The position numbers and the translations under genes are program-made. Below, in pieces: positions 61,558 through 64,000 of a stretch of DNA of 64,000 bases. Every line of letters begins with the position of its first letter. The first letter of the stretch is position 1. Origin of the DNA: Pedobacter hiemivivus. Its GTDB lineage: Bacteria; Bacteroidota; Bacteroidia; Sphingobacteriales; Sphingobacteriaceae. The notes beneath the pieces were generated by a model that had not been told where the DNA came from, did no database searches, and saw only the letters and a program-made list of their open reading frames with translations. The stretch spans positions 1 to 64,000 of the forward strand of contig NZ_SJSM01000003.1 of NCBI RefSeq assembly GCF_004331685.1, in the 5' to 3' direction.

Positions 61558-64000
61558 ATGAATATTTTAGGCATACAGGTGCTCCGTGGACCGAATATAT
61601 GGTCAATTAGAAGGAAGAAGTTAATCCAAATGCGTTTGGATCTGGAAGAGATGGAGCAGAGGCCGACAAATGTGATTGAAGGTTTTGGGGAACGGATAGC
61701 AAAGTTGCTGCCTAGTTTATATACCCATCGCTGCTCAAAGGGTGCGCCTGGTGGTTTTTTAGCTCGTATTGAAGAAGGCACCTGGATGGGGCATGTGATT
61801 GAACACATTGCGCTTGAAATCCAAACGCTGGCTGGAATGGATACGGGTTTCGGAAGAACCAGGCAGACTAAAACAGAAGGTATCTACAATGTTGTGTTTA
61901 GCTATATCGAAGAAAAAGCAGGTGTATTTGCTGCTGAATCTGCTGTTAGAATTGCAGAAGCCTTGATCAATGATCAGGAGTATGACCTGGAGGCTGATAT
62001 TCAGCGGATGCGCGAATTGAGAGAGATAGAACGTTTTGGTCCCAGCACGGGCTCAATTATAGATGAGGCTATTTCGAGGGATATTCCTTGGATAAGGTTA
62101 AATAAAGGTTCTCTTGTGCAATTGGGCTATGGTAAAAATCAGGTTCGCTTTAGGGCAACTATGACAGAAAGGACCAATAGTATCGCTGTTGATATTGCCT
62201 GTAATAAAGATGAAACCAAAAGGATTTTACAAGACTCGGCTATTCCTGTAGCTAAGGGCGTGACCATTTCTGATGTAGCAGATTTGCCAGATGCCATAAA
62301 AAAGGTTGGCTATCCATTGGTATTTAAGCCGCTGGATGGAAATCATGGCAAGGGTGCTTCTATTAATGTGCTAACCGATGAAGCGGCTGCTGCGGCTTTT
62401 GAATACGCTAAAACTTATTCCCGTAAAATCATTATAGAACGTTTCATAACTGGATATGATTTCAGAGTTCTGGTTATCGACCATAAAATGGTTGCTGCGG
62501 CCTTGCGTGTTCCTGCTCATGTAACAGGTAATGGACAAGGAACGATACAAGAATTGATTGATAAAGAAAATGAAGACCCTAGAAGGGGATATGGACATGA
62601 GAATGTTTTAACAGAGATCGGAGTAGATCGTGATACTATCGATTTGCTGGAAAAGAAAGGTTATACACTTGCAACGGTTCCGCCGAAAGGTGAAATTGTT
62701 TATCTAAAATCTACAGCCAACTTAAGTACAGGCGGTACATCAATAGATGTGACAGATCTTGTGCATCCTCAGAATGTATTTATTTGTGAACGTATTTCAA
62801 GGGTTATTGGGTTGGATATTTGCGGAATTGATATTATGGCCGAGAACCTTACGCAGCCCTTACCTGAAAATGGCGGGGTTGTATTGGAGGTTAATGCGGC
62901 ACCTGGTTTCAGGATGCACCTGGCCCCAAGTGAAGGTTTGCCAAGAAATGTTGCTGCTCCAGTAATTGATATGCTTTATCCGCCAGGTAAATCGGCAAGG
63001 ATTCCTATTGTTGCGGTTACTGGTACCAATGGAAAAACAACTACAACCCGACTTATTGCGCATATTTTGAAAAGCAATGGTACTAGAGTGGGTTTTACCA
63101 CCTCTGATGGCATCTATGTGCAGAATACCATGCTGATGAAGGGCGACACAACTGGCCCTATTAGTGCTGAGTTCATATTAAGGGACCCTACGGTAGAATT
63201 CGCCGTCTTGGAGACTGCTCGTGGGGGTATTTTAAGGGCCGGTTTGGGTTTTAACCAATGCGATATTGGCGTGGTAACCAATATACAGGAAGATCACCTT
63301 GGGATTTCGGATATTCATACGCTGGATGATCTGACTAAGGTAAAAGCGGTAATTATTGGTTCGGTTAAAAGAAGTGGCTGGGCGGTATTGAATGCCGATA
63401 ACAAATACTGTATTAAAATTGCGGGCAATGCCGATTGTAATGTGGCTTATTTTAGCATGGACGAAAATAATCCAGTTATTATAGAGCACAGTAAAAAAGG
63501 AGGGATAGCGGCAGTTTACGAGAATGGTTACATCACGATTAAAAAGGGCGATTGGAAGATCAGAGTAGAGAAAGTAACCCATATTCCTTTAACCTTTGGT
63601 GGTAGTGTAGATTTTATGATCCAAAATGTATTGGCTGCAACGTTGACTACTTTTTTATGGGGATATAAGATTGAGGATATCAGGATGTCACTAGAAACGT
63701 TTATTCCTTCGGCGGCTCAAACACCAGGGCGGATGAATATCTTCAACTTTAAAGAGTTTAAGGTTCTGGTTGATTTTGCACACAATGCCAATGGTTATAA
63801 TGGTATTAAAACTTATCTGAAGTCTATTGAAGCTACTGAGCATATTGGTGTGATTTCTGCTACTGGAGATAGAAGAGATGAGGATATTAGAGAAACTGGA
63901 CGTATTTCCGCTCAGATGTTCGATAAAATTATCATCTGTCAGGAAAAATACCTTCGTGGGCGTGTTCCTCAGGATTTGATCGATTTATTGCTGGAAGGAA
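61558..64000 (+). CDS. cphA: Cyanophycin synthetase (cut by window edge)
   Basis: Open from the ATG at 61558 to the window end, 814 codons. Typical enzymes are about 870-900 residues, so only the C-terminus is missing. Order of domains: an N-terminal domain (GIQVLRGPNIWS start, GTWMGHVIEHIALEIQTLAG), an ATP-grasp domain (about 215-480: VFKPLDGNHGKGASINV and VVLEVNAAPGFRMHLAP), then a Mur-ligase-like domain with P-loop VTGTNGKTTTTRL (about 484-496), ETARGGILRAGLGF and TNIQEDHLG. It adds Asp and then Arg to the growing polymer with two ATP per unit. Divergent from cphB-iaaA. Confidence 0.95.
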   Translation, partial: MNILGIQVLRGPNIWSIRRKKLIQMRLDLEEMEQRPTNVIEGFGERIAKLLPSLYTHRCSKGAPGGFLARIEEGTWMGHVIEHIALEIQTLAGMDTGFGRTRQTKTEGIYNVVFSYIEEKAGVFAAESAVRIAEALINDQEYDLEADIQRMRELREIERFGPSTGSIIDEAISRDIPWIRLNKGSLVQLGYGKNQVRFRATMTERTNSIAVDIACNKDETKRILQDSAIPVAKGVTISDVADLPDAIKKVGYPLVFKPLDGNHGKGASINVLTDEAAAAAFEYAKTYSRKIIIERFITGYDFRVLVIDHKMVAAALRVPAHVTGNGQGTIQELIDKENEDPRRGYGHENVLTEIGVDRDTIDLLEKKGYTLATVPPKGEIVYLKSTANLSTGGTSIDVTDLVHPQNVFICERISRVIGLDICGIDIMAENLTQPLPENGGVVLEVNAAPGFRMHLAPSEGLPRNVAAPVIDMLYPPGKSARIPIVAVTGTNGKTTTTRLIAHILKSNGTRVGFTTSDGIYVQNTMLMKGDTTGPISAEFILRDPTVEFAVLETARGGILRAGLGFNQCDIGVVTNIQEDHLGISDIHTLDDLTKVKAVIIGSVKRSGWAVLNADNKYCIKIAGNADCNVAYFSMDENNPVIIEHSKKGGIAAVYENGYITIKKGDWKIRVEKVTHIPLTFGGSVDFMIQNVLAATLTTFLWGYKIEDIRMSLETFIPSAAQTPGRMNIFNFKEFKVLVDFAHNANGYNGIKTYLKSIEATEHIGVISATGDRRDEDIRETGRISAQMFDKIIICQEKYLRGRVPQDLIDLLLEG

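Overview
This 64 kb window looks like chromosome from a member of the Bacteroidota, most likely a Sphingobacteriaceae (Pedobacter-like) organism. The reasons are low to moderate GC, Bacteroidota-type promoters (TAnnTTTG at -7) with weak or absent Shine-Dalgarno sequences, and typical gene neighbourhoods: acpP-fabF-rnc next to an IPExxxVDY protein and pyk, yicC-gmk-nadD, and an arginine operon built around an N-acylornithine carbamoyltransferase. DUF6600, ORF6N and LytTR proteins also fit. This assignment is from gene content and not from a marker-gene comparison.

Layout. 0-0.2 kb: the start of an IS4-type transposase running off the left edge. 0.4-12.4 kb: housekeeping and stress genes (rlmI, csaA, tadA, Mn-type superoxide dismutase, oxyR, fcl, trmB, an alkyltransferase-like protein, tag, polA, an MBL hydrolase, ybaB) and two secreted proteins of unknown function. 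12.7-23.4 kb: an FAD oxidoreductase, then a nine-gene arginine/proline operon (GNAT-argG-argC-argD-argF'-argB-proC-argE-argH) behind a long leader that holds a 44-codon ORF and a hairpin. 23.4-26.7 kb: a palindromic repeat, prfC, then a small accessory patch with an ORF6N gene, partial copies of its own coding sequence on both sides, an 11-bp-period repeat structure and a small orphan protein. 27-35.8 kb: an SDR/HxlR divergent pair with a clear operator, a DUF6600 protein, an RsmI-like methyltransferase, nadD, gmk, yicC, rnc, fabF and acpP. 36-47 kb: pyk, tRNA-Ser(GGA), a shortened M16-like protein, a LytTR regulator, glpF-glpK, a porin, a NagZ-like GH3, a TatD hydrolase, tcdA and a thioredoxin. 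47.3-57 kb: an AddA/AddB-like recombination nuclease pair, pdhB and tex. 57-59.6 kb: a second accessory patch with a DUF1398 fusion protein, an 11-bp tandem array, a small orphan protein, a 5'-truncated HEPN gene and an XRE regulator. 59.6-64 kb: a cyanophycin locus with an isoaspartyl peptidase and cyanophycinase on the minus strand and cyanophycin synthetase diverging from them, cut by the right edge.

Two themes connect the genes. First, nitrogen and arginine: the operon carbamoylates an N-acylated ornithine and removes the acyl group at citrulline. Residue 90 of its carbamoyltransferase, the position that sets acetyl versus succinyl preference, is Val. The cyanophycin locus could store the resulting arginine with aspartate as a polymer and degrade it again. 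Second, the two accessory patches share features: small helical proteins that may be homologous, 11-bp-period repeats and decayed gene pieces. They are where undescribed biology is most likely. No CRISPR array, rRNA, complete IS element or complete prophage was seen.
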